This document shows positions 1 to 11,232 of a DNA stretch of 64,000 nt, piece after piece. The notes beneath the pieces were generated by a model. The model worked only from the letters and a program-made list of their open reading frames with translations, had not been told where the DNA came from and did not search any database. The number at the start of each line of letters is the position of its first letter. Position 1 is the first letter of the stretch. The position numbers were made by a program, and so were the translations under genes. Location: assembly GCA_003707065.3 (NCBI GenBank), contig PPXM03000002.1, positions 1,674,001 to 1,738,000 on the forward strand. The letters run 5' to 3'. Source of the DNA: Trigonopsis variabilis. Its lineage: Eukaryota; Ascomycota; Trigonopsidomycetes; Trigonopsidales; Trigonopsidaceae.

Positions 1-2940
1 CGTCCTCGGAGGAGTCGACATGCCCCTCTCACGATTCTTTTTCTTCTTGCTAGATATACCCTCAAACCATCTGGTAATCTTGCGCTTTTGCGGAGCCCCA
101 GCACACGAAGCGATCATATCATCACTCAAAATTACTGGACCCTGGGGCATCAGAACAGCTCGATCCAGATTGTATGGAAGACCACGGTGACGTCCACGTA
201 TCATCATAGCAATAATAATCAGCTTTCCAATCACAGAAAACTGGGCAGATAGAGAAGTATCAGTATCCTCATACCCTAGGCTCAGTCCGACAGTACCGTA
301 TGCACTGACAATTTCAAACAATAGTCCAAAGATCGTAAAATTGGCTGGTTCTCTGACAATCTTACCTCCTTCAGAGATCGCCAACAGAAAGAGACCTCCA
401 AAAATATACCACAAATCGAAAGACAGTTGCCGACGAAGATGGGCTGCAATGTACGATCTCTTTTTTAGATTACCACCATCCTGCATCTCCTCATCCTCGT
501 CGGCCGAATAAACTCCTAGCGATCGCTCTTCATAGACGTTTGTTCGCCGGACACTGATAGCGATGGGCATAACAGAAATGTACATCATGATAAGGTAACT
601 GACTTGGATTCCTGGATGTAAAGCTGAAATATTGACAACAGTGAACCCCGCAGTACGCGTGCTGAATGCTTGGAACATGCCAGCAAGGACTCTGATTCCT
701 CTTGACATATATGCAATCGATTTATTGCCAAAATCAAGAATGATAAAAAAAATGAGGTCACTCCCGTTGAGAGCAACAAGCACGAAGAAGAGCCACCAGG
801 TAGCCCCAGATGGGAAGAGTAGAGTGAAACACCGTCGCGGATGATCCAATAAAAACCCCAGACTTTCCTTTCGACCACTATCTTCTCGAGCAATCTTGAA
901 AAATATCCAAAGGACAAATCTTAAAAAAACTGGAAATCCTGTGTTTCCTCCAACAATAAAGAAAGACATGGTAAGGAGAATAAATATGGCACTGTAAAAC
1001 GAATTCATTGAATCCGGAGTCAATGTGAATCCTAAATCATTGAAAGATGATGCAGCAGTAAAGATACCCCACCACGTGCTATTTACCCCAACCTGGTTGA
1101 CTATGCCTTTATAATGCGGTCGTGGAATAATCCAAAGAGTCAAACACAACAATGCGATAATATGCAGTCCCACAAAATAACACACAAGAACCTTCGCCAG
1201 CAGCCTCACAGCACTATATTCGACACCACCTAATTCAGATTTCTGCTCGTCCGTCAGGCCGACAAATGCAGAATTTCGACCAAGTTTTGGAGTATAAGAC
1301 AGATAAGCAGCACTAGGACGTCTCCCCAAGCTATTTTGTGTAGCAAAAGAACCTTCAGATACAGTAGACAAAGTCCTGTAGAGTCTGTCGGAAAGCTGTC
1401 GGCTCATATTCCGCCCGATAGATGGAAGTCGGTTGCTCAAATTACTCGGCATTCTCGGAAACTTCGAGTTCCGGCCTACTCTATGTTCCGTTGGCACATC
1501 GAAACTTAATGTTCGCGGTGGCGGCTCACTTTGCGGGTTGGAGCTTGGCGGCCGCACATCAGAGTTCCAATTAATTCGTCTAAATGTTCTGCCAGATATT
1601 GATTCGGCGTCTTCATCATCGTCCTCTCCTATTTCACTGTCTTCTTTCCCGCTGCTAGAAGATTCTGACTCGTCATCGTTGACCTCGCTATCATTATCTT
1701 CTTCCAATGAGTGGTTGTTATCGACCTTAATGCCGTGGTGGTCGTTGTCATGATCGTTGTCTTTGTTGTCGTGAGCAGTCGATGGGTGATTCTCTGAGTT
1801 TGTTCTAGTTTCACTAGTACTCTGAGATAGCAAGTCATCGATAGAGTAGTAATTGTCTGGATCTCTCGGGCCAAACTGATTATCAGGCGTTATCACTTTC
1901 TTCTTTCTTCTTTTCCACGGCATTTTGGACTTTTTCCTGCCACTTCTTTCATTTTCCAGCTCTCGCGGACCTTTAATGACAAGGGCAGGTCCTTCGGATA
2001 GATCGGAGGAGACCTGACGCGAAAGCATAGGGAAATCAAAATGAAGTCCACCAGTACCACTGCTTTCTCGGTTAGGATGCGGGAGGTCGCCGAATCTGAC
2101 ATCTCGGTCTTGAGGAGTTTGAGGAGTTTGAGGAGTCGATGACGGCAAAGTACTTCGACCAGACGCCATGGCAAAAGCTGGTTCAAAGGGAGACCCACTT
2201 TCATTATCAGAATCATTCGCATTGTCATCGCTTCGGGGATCTCCGTTAGAATCGTGACGTTCCCGCCGGTTCTGCCGCCGGAAATGCCGCAGAACATCTT
2301 CTCTGGTCCTAAATCGAACATTGTCTGAAGCCCTTGAAGGACTTTCACCAGCGATACTCGTCGTTGTAGCAGCATTTGACATTCTGGGAAGAGAAATTGA
2401 AGCTCCAAACTCAGGGTCCCGATTAGCACTCATCGATCTCGAGAACCGTCTGAGACGGGACATTTCTCTGGCCTTGATTTCAATACCCTGGAAATGTTTA
2501 TGATACCAATATAGCCTAAGAAAGACGACCATTGAATTGACGGCAATAGGGTTGGTGAGCATCGCCAACAAATAGAGAACAATCTATAGTAAGCAACCAT
2601 CGAATATTTTCACTAACTTGCTGATATAGCACCATATCATTGAGATTCACCCTGACGGTTAAATCATAGTCTTGTCTTCAGATACTCACGTCGTAAGACC
2701 CGACTGAGTGCAGGCACCCGCCGAGAGAAACAGAGCATCAATATAGCGAACGTTCCGCACAGGATAAATAAGAATGCTTCCAATGATGGTCATGCTCACT
2801 ATGTAATATAGATGAACAACTAGAAACGTAGGTCTCAATGACCGCACGATCCATCTGAAAAGCTTAATAATTAGCCGCTTCAACGCAAATTTTAGCGACT
2901 CTTCGACACTGTCAACATCATGCTCGAGCTTTTCACTCAT
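1..2940 (-). CDS. trk1: Trk-type potassium transporter (3' end off window)
   Basis: High-affinity K+ uptake transporter of the plasma membrane, Trk/HKT superfamily. The coding part is built from exons 2690-2940, 2618-2651 and 1-2583, with introns of 38 and 34 bp; the reading frame is still open at base 1, so the C-terminus is missing. All four pore loops of the family are visible: TQSGLTTVN (loop 1), SSFNDLGFT (loop 2), STRTAGFT (loop 3) and SAYGTVGLSLG (loop 4), with membrane helices around each. Between pore units 1 and 2 there is a long hydrophilic cytoplasmic linker of roughly 300 residues, rich in Ser, Arg and Asp/His, as in fungal Trk1 proteins. Near the end a RGRHRGLPYNLDRA motif typical of fungal Trk C-termini precedes a basic tail. 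Start chosen at the first ATG of the N-terminal exon (MSEKLEHD), upstream of the first helix. Family assignment is secure; regulation is not visible. Confidence 0.93.
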
Positions 2941-3302
2941 TGCAGGTCGTCCGATAAGGACAGGCCCACTAGTTAGGATTCAATACGGAAGAAATGAAGT
3001 CCAAGATGTGGGAGAATATCGTTACTGACAGATTGTGAAAATGGTGGCTTGGCTGTCGTTACGCACAGAAAGCATCGCCAAAAGATTCTTTTTGCCATTA
3101 GTAAACGCCCAGATCCATGTTAAACGTGATCAAATGGGTCCATGTTAACTTAGTTGTACACGACATTATTTTTACATTCATCAGAGCTCTTCCCTTATCG
3201 TGGAAATTAACCTCCAATACGTCGTGGTTGACTGATAGCAGGAGACAGTTCAATATTCCCAAAACGTAGTATACAACACCCACCAAGCCGACTTCGACTC
3301 AC
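2941..3302. other. Intergenic spacer
   Basis: Gap of 362 bp between the Trk start and the Rix7 stop, both on the minus strand, so it should hold the Trk promoter and the Rix7 terminator. A 62-codon open frame on the minus strand lacks any recognisable domain and I see no RNA gene. Confidence 0.5.
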
Positions 3303-5732
3303 TCAGGAATAATTAAGCTCTTTTTTCATAGCTTCGTAAACAAAGATGTCTCTATCAGAGACACTTCCTCTAACGGTTTTAAATGCGTCATTAAAATGTT
3401 GCATTGTCACATCACAAGCACTAGCACTCGAAGGCAGACGTGAGTTAACAAGATATTTATCCTCGGATTCAAAATTCACGTCGCTGAACACTGAAGTCTC
3501 CATAGCACGTAGACAAGCTTGATAAACCAAGGCACTCAGATCGGCGCCACTAAAATTACGACACCGGTCATCGTATGCTACAGCTCTCAGGTCAACATCA
3601 GGAGCTAACGGTGTCTTTCGGACCAAGGTGCTGAGAATTTCCACTCTTTCTTCGGCTGTTGGCAAATCAACCATAATCAAAGTACCGAATCTTCCTTGCC
3701 TCAAAACAGCTTTGTCTATGCTATCAGGCCTGTTTGTGGCGCCAATAACAAAAACTCCACTGCGAGCGTCAAACCCATCCAATTCTGTTAATAAGGTCGT
3801 GACAACCCTATTACTCGCATCCGAGTTGGAATCTCCATCCCTCCGCGGAACCAGGGCATCTATCTCATCGAAAAATATGATACAAGGTTTCGTCGCTCGG
3901 GCGCGAGAGAATATATGTCTCAGGGATCTTTCTGATTCTCCAACGTACTTATTTAATAACTCCGGGCCTTTGATAGAAATAAAATTTGCCCCACATTCAT
4001 TGGCAACGGCCTTTGCAAGGAGAGTTTTACCACATCCAGGTGGGCCCCACATTAACACACCCGAAGGAACTGATATTCCCATGGTAGAGTATAATTCGGG
4101 TCGCTTTATCGGCTGGACAATAGATAATTGAAGCTTCTTTCGCACAGACGCCAAGGCACCGATATCACTCCAGCTAATATTAGGAATAGTGGCCATAACG
4201 TCTCTTTTATAGCTTGGCTGCACGAGTGGTAACGCCATCAAAAAGTCATCAATCGAGGTATACGCCGCGTTAAGGTATTGCTCCGGCACTCGTCCTGTGA
4301 AATGCTGCAGAAAAGTTTCGAACACATCAGTCGTCTCATTCATGCCTTTGACTCGACCATCGAAACTAATTTCCATAGTCTCAATTCCTAATGATACACT
4401 TCCCGCCCCTCTGCCCAACCCCAGCAGTCCATCCCGCTGTTCATCAACCAGCTGTCGTATAATCCTGCAGCTAGTTGCGAAAACTGCCTTTCTGATAAGC
4501 GAGACCAAATCCGATCCTACAAAACCTGGGGTCATTTTGACGACAGCCTTGAAATCAAAGTTAGGATCAAGCTTGACATTCTTCAATTGGCATATCTTGC
4601 GGAATATATCTTCTCTATTGTCATCATCGGGGACTCCAATGCTTATCTCATTACTAAATCGGCCTGACTGCCTCAGGGAATCGTCCATATAATCTGGTCG
4701 GCTCGTAGCTGCCACAAGAACTATTGGGTTTCCGGCCTCATTAAACTTGTTAATCGAATCTATACACTTTGCAAGTTCAGATATGATTCGAACATCCATT
4801 TGCCTTTCATTATTTTCTCTTTTGGGAGTAAGACTGTCAATCTCATCAATAAAGACCATACAAGGAGCTATCTCGTACGCTTCCTGGAATATATCGCGAA
4901 TATTCTGCTCAGATCCTCCTGAAATCCCAGAAATCACATCAGTTGCAGAGATGGATATAAATGGTAGCCCAAGTTCACAGCCAAGCGCATTAGCGAGTAG
5001 CGTTTTCCCACACCCATGTGGGCCATATAGCAAAAAAACGCTTTCTGGTACCGCTCCAAGCTGTGAAAACAACTCAGGGTGTTTGATGGGCACGATACAT
5101 TCTCTCACGAGTCTTCTAATTATCTCACGCATACCTCCAATCATTTCAAAGTTAACATCGGACGGAGGCGACCGGTCCTGTTTCGGCTTTTTACTCCCTC
5201 CGCCATCCATTTTATCCCGGCGGTGCCTTTTCCTACTATTATTCGGTACCAAATCTTTTTCCGCATCCTCGCGCTTTACATCCCCTTCCTCGGTACGCCC
5301 AGTCTGGAATTCTGTCAGCCATTTCTCTCGAAAAAAACTCACTTCTTCATGCTCCTTTGCAATTTCTTTGTCTTCATTATCTATTGAGTCTTCGTTTGAC
5401 TGGATATATGATTCTGTAAGGTCCATCTCATCATCTCGTTGTCCCGGCATCTCATGCTCGCTGATCGCATTCATCGATTCCTCTTTCTTCAACATCGATA
5501 AAGCTTCATCAATGCAAGATTGTAATTGAAGCTTTTTTGTTCGTTGTAGGCTAAAATCTCGCTGTTGCACATATTGCATTATTTCTGACATAGATAAAGA
5601 GTCCAGACACACTCGATCTGCATTATCGCTGAGTACTAAATTTCTCTCGTTCAACATCTGAAGTATCATATCTTTGATCTTGGGCACTGGAGATATACCG
5701 TATCGTCCATTATGACGTGATCTCGCTGGCAT
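3303..5732 (-). CDS. rix7: AAA-ATPase Rix7 (NVL family), 60S ribosome biogenesis
   Basis: Single-exon gene for an 809-residue tandem AAA-ATPase. In the family it acts in the nucleolus/nucleus, stripping assembly factors from pre-60S particles. An N-terminal helical domain (about residues 1-80) is followed by an acidic stretch and a basic nuclear-localisation-like segment (SRKRHRRDK, KKPKQD, about 166-186). D1 has Walker A GPHGCGKT at 237-244 and Walker B FIDEID at 294-299; D2 has Walker A GPPGCGKT and Walker B FFDEID roughly 320-375 residues later, followed by GATNRPD and a GRF arginine-finger motif. The D2 signature LLNKYVGESERS is closer to Rix7/NVL than to Cdc48, and the N-terminus lacks a Cdc48 double-psi barrel. 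Length is normal for Rix7. Cdc48-like or Pex/Afg2 alternatives are less likely. Confidence 0.9.
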   Translation of the reverse strand: MPARSRHNGRYGISPVPKIKDMILQMLNERNLVLSDNADRVCLDSLSMSEIMQYVQQRDFSLQRTKKLQLQSCIDEALSMLKKEESMNAISEHEMPGQRDDEMDLTESYIQSNEDSIDNEDKEIAKEHEEVSFFREKWLTEFQTGRTEEGDVKREDAEKDLVPNNSRKRHRRDKMDGGGSKKPKQDRSPPSDVNFEMIGGMREIIRRLVRECIVPIKHPELFSQLGAVPESVFLLYGPHGCGKTLLANALGCELGLPFISISATDVISGISGGSEQNIRDIFQEAYEIAPCMVFIDEIDSLTPKRENNERQMDVRIISELAKCIDSINKFNEAGNPIVLVAATSRPDYMDDSLRQSGRFSNEISIGVPDDDNREDIFRKICQLKNVKLDPNFDFKAVVKMTPGFVGSDLVSLIRKAVFATSCRIIRQLVDEQRDGLLGLGRGAGSVSLGIETMEISFDGRVKGMNETTDVFETFLQHFTGRVPEQYLNAAYTSIDDFLMALPLVQPSYKRDVMATIPNISWSDIGALASVRKKLQLSIVQPIKRPELYSTMGISVPSGVLMWGPPGCGKTLLAKAVANECGANFISIKGPELLNKYVGESERSLRHIFSRARATKPCIIFFDEIDALVPRRDGDSNSDASNRVVTTLLTELDGFDARSGVFVIGATNRPDSIDKAVLRQGRFGTLIMVDLPTAEERVEILSTLVRKTPLAPDVDLRAVAYDDRCRNFSGADLSALVYQACLRAMETSVFSDVNFESEDKYLVNSRLPSSASACDVTMQHFNDAFKTVRGSVSDRDIFVYEAMKKELNYS

Positions 5733-5945
5733 CTGCTAAAGCGATTCTAAAATTTTTGGATTTTTGGATTTGGGAGATACAGACAACAAAATCAACTAAA
5801 CCAGTTGTTACACTCTCTCCAGGATAATCCGACTCAGCATCCAGAGATCATTTAAAGCTGGCTGGAAGTAGATCAAGGAAATTCAAATGAAAACTACGAT
5901 ATGTCAGAATAAATTCTATTAGGATGAACCCCTTAAGATACATAT

Positions 5946-8416
5946 TTAGAAGCCTTCCGTTGGTCTTTTACGCTTGACCTTCAAGGAGACATGCTGCGAA
6001 GAATTGACTTTTCTCAACGCATTCTTGGATTGAGAGTTTTGTTGAGACATCTGAGAGGATAACATGGGGATACTGGATGAGAAAGAGCCATCTAACCCGG
6101 TCCTGATGGTAGGAATAGCTTGCTGGGATGAATGAATCGTATCATTCAGATTGTGTCGCTGAGAGACTTTAATGCTCTCGTGAGCTTGACTCCTTCCTAA
6201 CTCTTTCCACTCATATTCTTCAAGGGGCTGCCCTATAACCCACTCATCCAATATGGACTGAGCTGCATCGGACTTGGTTGTGGAATTAGAAGGTAATGCT
6301 TCTTCTGGGACAAAATTTTCGACGCGCAAATCGTCGAGCGATTCATGATACTTATTTAACACTCGAATGGTTGTGAGAAATAAACATATTATAAACTGTC
6401 CGAAAGCATACTTTCTGTTTTCATCAAAAGCATTCGTTGAACCAGGGATCTTCCATATCTCGAAGGTTTTCTCCGTTGTTTCACAAATAACCTCGAGCAG
6501 CTCACCTGTATTATCAATTGTAAGTTTATTCTTTCGGATTCCTAGCTCGCTGAGAGGAAACAAGGAGAAGGCGAAACAGTTATTGCGTTCTGAATGATTC
6601 TGTAACCATTTAAGAAATTCAGAAAGGGCAAATTTCGGTTCATCAATCAATTCGGATAAACAGGTCATTTGCGTGCGAGAATCTGAATTGGATTCTTCTA
6701 GTAGCTGGTCCAAAATTCGTATATTACTATTGTAAGGTGCTCTCTCACCAAGCAAGCTCCGGAAAATATATGTATAGAGGTCTTTGAAATTCACACGTTG
6801 AATGTTCTTATGAGATAAATGTCCCAGAGGCAAATCTCTCAGTTTTTGAAGTGTGGTATCTCCTTCGCTAAGATCTTCATCATCCGAGACATTGGGGTGC
6901 ACTAGTGATCGCGACTTTTCATGATCAGAATACTCTGATGACTTCTTACTTGATTCGGAGAACTGTTTCAAATAAACACCAAAACGAGAATCCAAAGAAA
7001 GTGAATAAAGAGCACCAGGCTCGTTTTTTATGGTTCTTTCATTGGTAAGAAGAATAGACGATAAAACAGCATTTTTATTCAGATAAAGGAAAGTAGGATC
7101 TTGAAGAGACACCGGAATATCTGAAATACTACCAAATTTCATCAAGACACTATTATCCTGAAATTTCGAAGTTATGGCAACGATTCTAGCCCCCGGAAGA
7201 CTGGCATCATCCAGATCACAGCTTATTGAACTCATAGAAAGGCTATAATCATCTGAAAATGGAGATATATTATGTTTCCAAGACAGTAGAGGACGGTTTT
7301 TCATTCTCAGATCGTACCATGTCAGATATTTTGTGTCAAGAACAAAGCATTTATCGAAACTATTTGGATCTGGCTTCATATCAAGAATGATATCGCGGGT
7401 ATACTCGCCTAAAGGATCATGAGACCTTAGATCTGCAACACTTTGGGCGCGTAAATCCGTAGAAAAGACAGAAAACCCATCAGTAACTACAATGTGGTTC
7501 ACGTTTCTACCCCACATGCATTTATGGAACACATTGTTGAGTTGGTAATGATCGGATCCCGTAATCTTGCTCGCCAGCGATATCGAGAAAATATTAGATT
7601 TGTCCATTCCCAAACCCCAGACTCCCAGAGTACCATTGTTATCAATAATGGCCACCTGCTTGTCATACCAAGGATTAATGGAAATTGAAGATGGAGCCAC
7701 ATTAGAATTAAACTCATTTATGTCGAGAAACTGATCCACAGATATGGTGTTCCTGGCACAGCTAGCCCTGAAAAAACGCACTTTACTGGAGAGTCTGATT
7801 CCCACTCTGAATGTATGTTTGTCCTTGAGCCCAAAGTTGACTTCTCTTATGGGCGTATCACAAAATATATCACGCGTGTTAAGAAGTTTAGGACTTAACC
7901 TAAGATTATTGACTGTACTTAGTCTAAGAATTGCACCTGTGGGGCCAGAAGGATGAGCAATTTGAATATTGTTCGATGCATTTTGCTCCGTGCTCTGAAG
8001 TAGCAGGCCGAAAGAAGGATCAAAAACATTAGGTCCAGGATCCTTTGAGAACTCAGCAACAACTTCGGATTCTATAGCAATCGAAGGGTCAAGATGAGAC
8101 TATTAAGATCAGTACATAGGATATCTATTGCTAATTACCACATAAGATGCGCCCTTCGCTTTAGGAATTTCGCTTGCGATATATTTTTCAGGTGCGATAG
8201 GCTCCTGTAGAACAAAGCTTGACCGTGGAATAAAACGTGTCTCTATAATATTAATTATGCTTATAGGACTAAAAGTTCACCGTCAAACTCATTACGAGGC
8301 GAAAAGAATGGCTTCCCTTCTTCTAGGATCGAGCCTAAAGTCTCGCGGGCGTAAATGACAGATCCATATCCGCCATAGTCTAAATGTACGGGAGATCCAT
8401 TTTTAGCCATCCACAT
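5946..8416 (-). CDS. rrn6: Rrn6-like RNA polymerase I core factor subunit
   Basis: Predicted 797-residue subunit of the Pol I core factor (TAF1C/Rrn6 family), which recruits Pol I to rDNA promoters. Exons 8281-8416, 8139-8242 and 5946-8099 join in frame across 38- and 39-bp introns. The N-terminal exon reads LDYGGYGSVIYA, like the opening of fungal Rrn6 proteins. The middle has the beta-propeller signature INPWYDKQVAIIDNNG, matching the Rrn6 'NPWY..Q.A.VD..G' pattern, and the extreme C-terminus is a Ser/Gln-rich stretch ending in a basic KVKRKRPTEGF tail, as in the family. Two in-frame ATGs lie at 8416 and 8410; the first is used. Only 147 bp separate this start from the Fmt1 start on the other strand, so the two genes share a divergent promoter. 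Identification rests on these motifs rather than on a search. Confidence 0.8.
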
Positions 8417-8563
8417 ATTTGCTCGATTCAAGTATCATTGCTTGAAAGGTCAGATGAGCGCACTTCAGAAGTTGAGGTTGGGAGTGCTATGCAACAAAGC
8501 TTTCTCTTCAACACCGCATAGATAACCGCATGATCGCCCAGTGTATTTCATTAGTACTTTGAA

Positions 8564-9646
8564 ATGATAAAAGGGTTGAAAAGAGCCCTCGTGCTTTCTC
8601 ATCTCGGACCAGCCTGCAAATCATGGTTTCAATTCAGCACGGGCTCTCTCTTACAAAATGCTCTTCGCATTGGGTATTTTGGAAGTGATGAACTGAGTGT
8701 GATGTGCTTCAAAGAGCTTCAACAACTACAGAAGGACAGACCGAATCAATACGCTCCAGTTGAGGTGATTACTCGGCGTCCAAAGAGATCGGGCACTGGT
8801 CTCCTCAACCTTCGTCACACTCCTCTCGAACAATATGCTGCCGATCAAGGACTTCAAGTGTGGTTTGCTGATCGGATTGATGACTTTAAAGCCCTCGAGC
8901 ATCTAGATCTGTCACTTATAATAGCTGTATCGTACGGGATCTTTATCCCGGCAAAGCTTCTTGAACGTTGTCAATACGGAGGAATAAACCTTCACCCCTC
9001 GTTCTTGCCGGAATTGGCGGGAGCATCGCCAATATCTTCAGCAATTGCTCGAGGAAAAGCAGAGACAGGAGTGACGATACAGACTTTAGATCCTCACAAG
9101 TTTGATGAGGGCAATATAATAGCTAGATCGGAGCCTATAGATATTACCGATCGAGATAATACCCGTACTTTAACGGAAAAGCTTGCAATCAGTGGAGCTA
9201 GGCTTCTTCGGCGGACAGTCGAGGACAAGCTTTACGAATCGAGGCAATATCTTCCTAAAGTATCAGAGCCTTCTACGACGCGAAAAATTAAGAAAAGTGA
9301 TACACTGATCCTCTGGAAAGATAGCCAGATAGGCTCCGCAATCGTGCTTGATAGACTGTATCGGGCGTTTGGTCCTTTATGGACATATAAGCAATTCAAG
9401 AATGGAATCAAGCGCGTTATACTGGACGGGATTTGTCATTGCCCTGGATCTACCTTGACTCTTGCGCCTGGACATTATTCTGAAAGCCCGAGTAAGAGCG
9501 ATACAAAATTATATGTTGGCACAAAAGAAGGTATCATCTCCGTGGAAAGGGTCAAACCTGAAGGAAGAAAATACATTTTGGGGATTGAATTCTGTCGCCA
9601 ACCACTTGGTGAAATGGTTTTCATGAATTATGATAATCTGGGGTAG
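8564..9646 (+). CDS. fmt1: Mitochondrial methionyl-tRNA formyltransferase
   Basis: Single-exon, 360-residue enzyme that formylates initiator Met-tRNA for mitochondrial translation. A basic, Ser-rich N-terminus without acidic residues for about 35 residues looks like a mitochondrial presequence. The formyltransferase domain begins at RIGYFGSDELS. The catalytic Asn and His are in INLHPSFLPELAG (N142, H144), and the conserved Asp is in HKFDEGNII (about D181). The C-terminal third carries the OB-fold type region with YRAFGPLWT. Length and order fit fungal Fmt1. It is divergent from the Rrn6-like gene and convergent with a tiny minus-strand gene. Confidence 0.92.
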   Translation: MIKGLKRALVLSHLGPACKSWFQFSTGSLLQNALRIGYFGSDELSVMCFKELQQLQKDRPNQYAPVEVITRRPKRSGTGLLNLRHTPLEQYAADQGLQVWFADRIDDFKALEHLDLSLIIAVSYGIFIPAKLLERCQYGGINLHPSFLPELAGASPISSAIARGKAETGVTIQTLDPHKFDEGNIIARSEPIDITDRDNTRTLTEKLAISGARLLRRTVEDKLYESRQYLPKVSEPSTTRKIKKSDTLILWKDSQIGSAIVLDRLYRAFGPLWTYKQFKNGIKRVILDGICHCPGSTLTLAPGHYSESPSKSDTKLYVGTKEGIISVERVKPEGRKYILGIEFCRQPLGEMVFMNYDNLG

Positions 9647-9755
9647 TCGAAAAGAAGAATTAAACCGTTCAATCTGCTTTCGTAATATACACACGATTCC
9701 TCAGTCCAATCATGACTATATATGGCAAAAAAAAGTCACACAACTGGATGAATCC

Positions 9756-9952
9756 TTATAACGTTTTTGACTCCGTCTTTTTCTTCTGTATCAAATAACA
9801 ACGAAGATACCGTAGACCATAGTATGTCCCTGCTCCCAGTAGAATCAATTTCGTCATTGGTACCCCAAATTGCCGATAGAACAGCGCCTTTCGTGTTAGA
9901 CCATTCCAGATAATAATCGACGTACATGTCTGGAGGGTGGTTCTGTGGACAT
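9756..9952 (-). CDS. Small single-pass membrane protein (hypothetical)
   Basis: Two short exons (9926-9952 and 9756-9887) separated by a 38-bp intron with a consensus GTACGT donor and a TCTAAC branch-like site encode a 52-residue protein, MSTEPPSRH joined to ALFYRQFGVPMTK. The second exon holds one hydrophobic segment (LILLGAGTYYGL) flanked by Arg/Lys, ending in a lysine-rich tail. The layout resembles small mitochondrial inner-membrane subunits such as those of ATP synthase, but I do not recognise the family. The intron size matches all other introns in the window, which supports the model; the shortness of the ORF argues for caution. It lies 109 bp past the Fmt1 stop and 97 bp from the LYR gene start. 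Confidence 0.5.
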
Positions 9953-10049
9953 TATTTTAACCACGAGAAAAGAGTAATGTGGTAGGAAGAGCGCTACAAA
10001 GCCTACTAAGCCATATCACTACGCATGACTAAATGGCGTGCATGATGAC

Positions 10050-11092
10050 ATGAACCCTATATATTCTCTTAGTATTAGGCATATCAAGAGTTTACAGGAG
10101 GCGGTGCGAAAGGGACTTCTAAATGAGCCTTTGAATGTGAAGTTGATTCCAGGAACGCGACACCAGATGTCCGACGGAGTTCTGCATGTTTATCGGCATC
10201 TTATACGATTGGTATCTTCTTTTTTTGATATTCCTAGCCAAAAATTCCTTCGTGATCGTGTCTATAAAGAATTCTTGATAAACAGTAATGTTCAGAATGG
10301 AAAACAGATCAGATATCTGATAACGAGAGCTTGGAGATTTGCTAGGTTGTTGGAAAGGGCAAATTTGGGCTCTCCTAGCCACTGCGAAAAGGTACTGGAA
10401 CTTTCATATGGCATGCGAGGTCCACGGCGTCATACATGGTTGGAGGTATGTATTAGAAATTAGTCGTTAATATTCAATAGCGAATCCTTAGATATAAGGA
10501 TACTAGTCGTCTTCCTTACAGCGGTCCACTCTTCCCTGCGAATAGTCACAGTCAACTTCCTGTTGTCTCCAGAAAATTGCTGGCGCTCGCTAAATATGAG
10601 CATCAGACAGGGATGACGAAAAGAAAACTTCAAGGACTATCATTACTTGAAGATCCGTTAGGTACTCACAAGACAGTTGTTAATCCTCACGGAGCGCGAA
10701 TGAGTAAAAGGCAGCTGACTAACTACTACTGGAAACTATACCGGAACCTTAAGGACGACATCATTCCTCCAGCACCATATAGCAAAGTCATGCATATAGT
10801 GAGATTCATCGACGATCCGAAAGTCCACCACAAAGCCACTTGCTTTCCTTTGAGAATTAAAAGTTCCAGTTACACGAAGTGTATTAATCGTAACTCTTTG
10901 ATCAAGCGGCGCTTCTTTAAGAGAAGGATGTTGGCTATTATCAGAAAGTGCCTCTTGATTCGACGGGATCTTGAGAAAGACGAATGGACTTTATCACGGC
11001 CAGATATAGTCGACAAACATATCCCTAATGGAAAAGTACGATTTTTTTCAGGTGTGGATAAGTTTGGCAAGTCAAAAGATGTTGTTTCATAA
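10050..11092 (+). CDS. Complex-1 LYR-family mitochondrial protein
   Basis: Exons 10050-10445 and 10481-11092 (35-bp intron, GTATGT...AATAG) give a 335-residue basic protein. The first exon contains an LYR-like motif VYRHLIRLVSSFFD followed by LRDRVYKEF and a helix with RAWRFARLLERAN, the three-helix pattern of the Complex1_LYR domain (about residues 40-125). The second exon is rich in Arg/Lys and has a conserved-looking LTNYYWKLYRNLKDDI block. Length and architecture fit the fungal Cup1-like LYR proteins of mitochondria, a recollection rather than a search result. LYR proteins bind mitochondrial acyl carrier protein and serve as assembly factors. Start is the ATG at 10050; short out-of-frame ATGs lie just upstream (10034, 10042). 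Other acceptors nearby also keep frame (AAG at 10498), so the exon 2 border has some doubt. Confidence 0.65.
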
Positions 11093-11232
11093 AAGAACTG
11101 CTTATGCTTTTCGTTACGTATGCTGATACCATACAAAAGACGGAGGAAACTGTAAACAACCGTCGAATTTTTTGATGTAATACAAGTTTACCTCACAAAG
11201 ACAATGCTATCGTGAATCGGGCCTAAGCCGAA

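Noticed and set aside
1893-2429. 178-codon minus-strand frame within the Trk gene
   Set aside because: Alternative frame of the Trk linker; the correct frame is continuous through the same stretch with family motifs on both sides.
3098-3286. 62-codon minus-strand open frame between Trk and Rix7
   Set aside because: Its start is a non-ATG codon, and it has no motif or splice partner; it is likely promoter/terminator sequence.
4747-5529. 260-codon plus-strand frame opposite Rix7
   Set aside because: Shadow of the real Rix7 coding sequence on the other strand.
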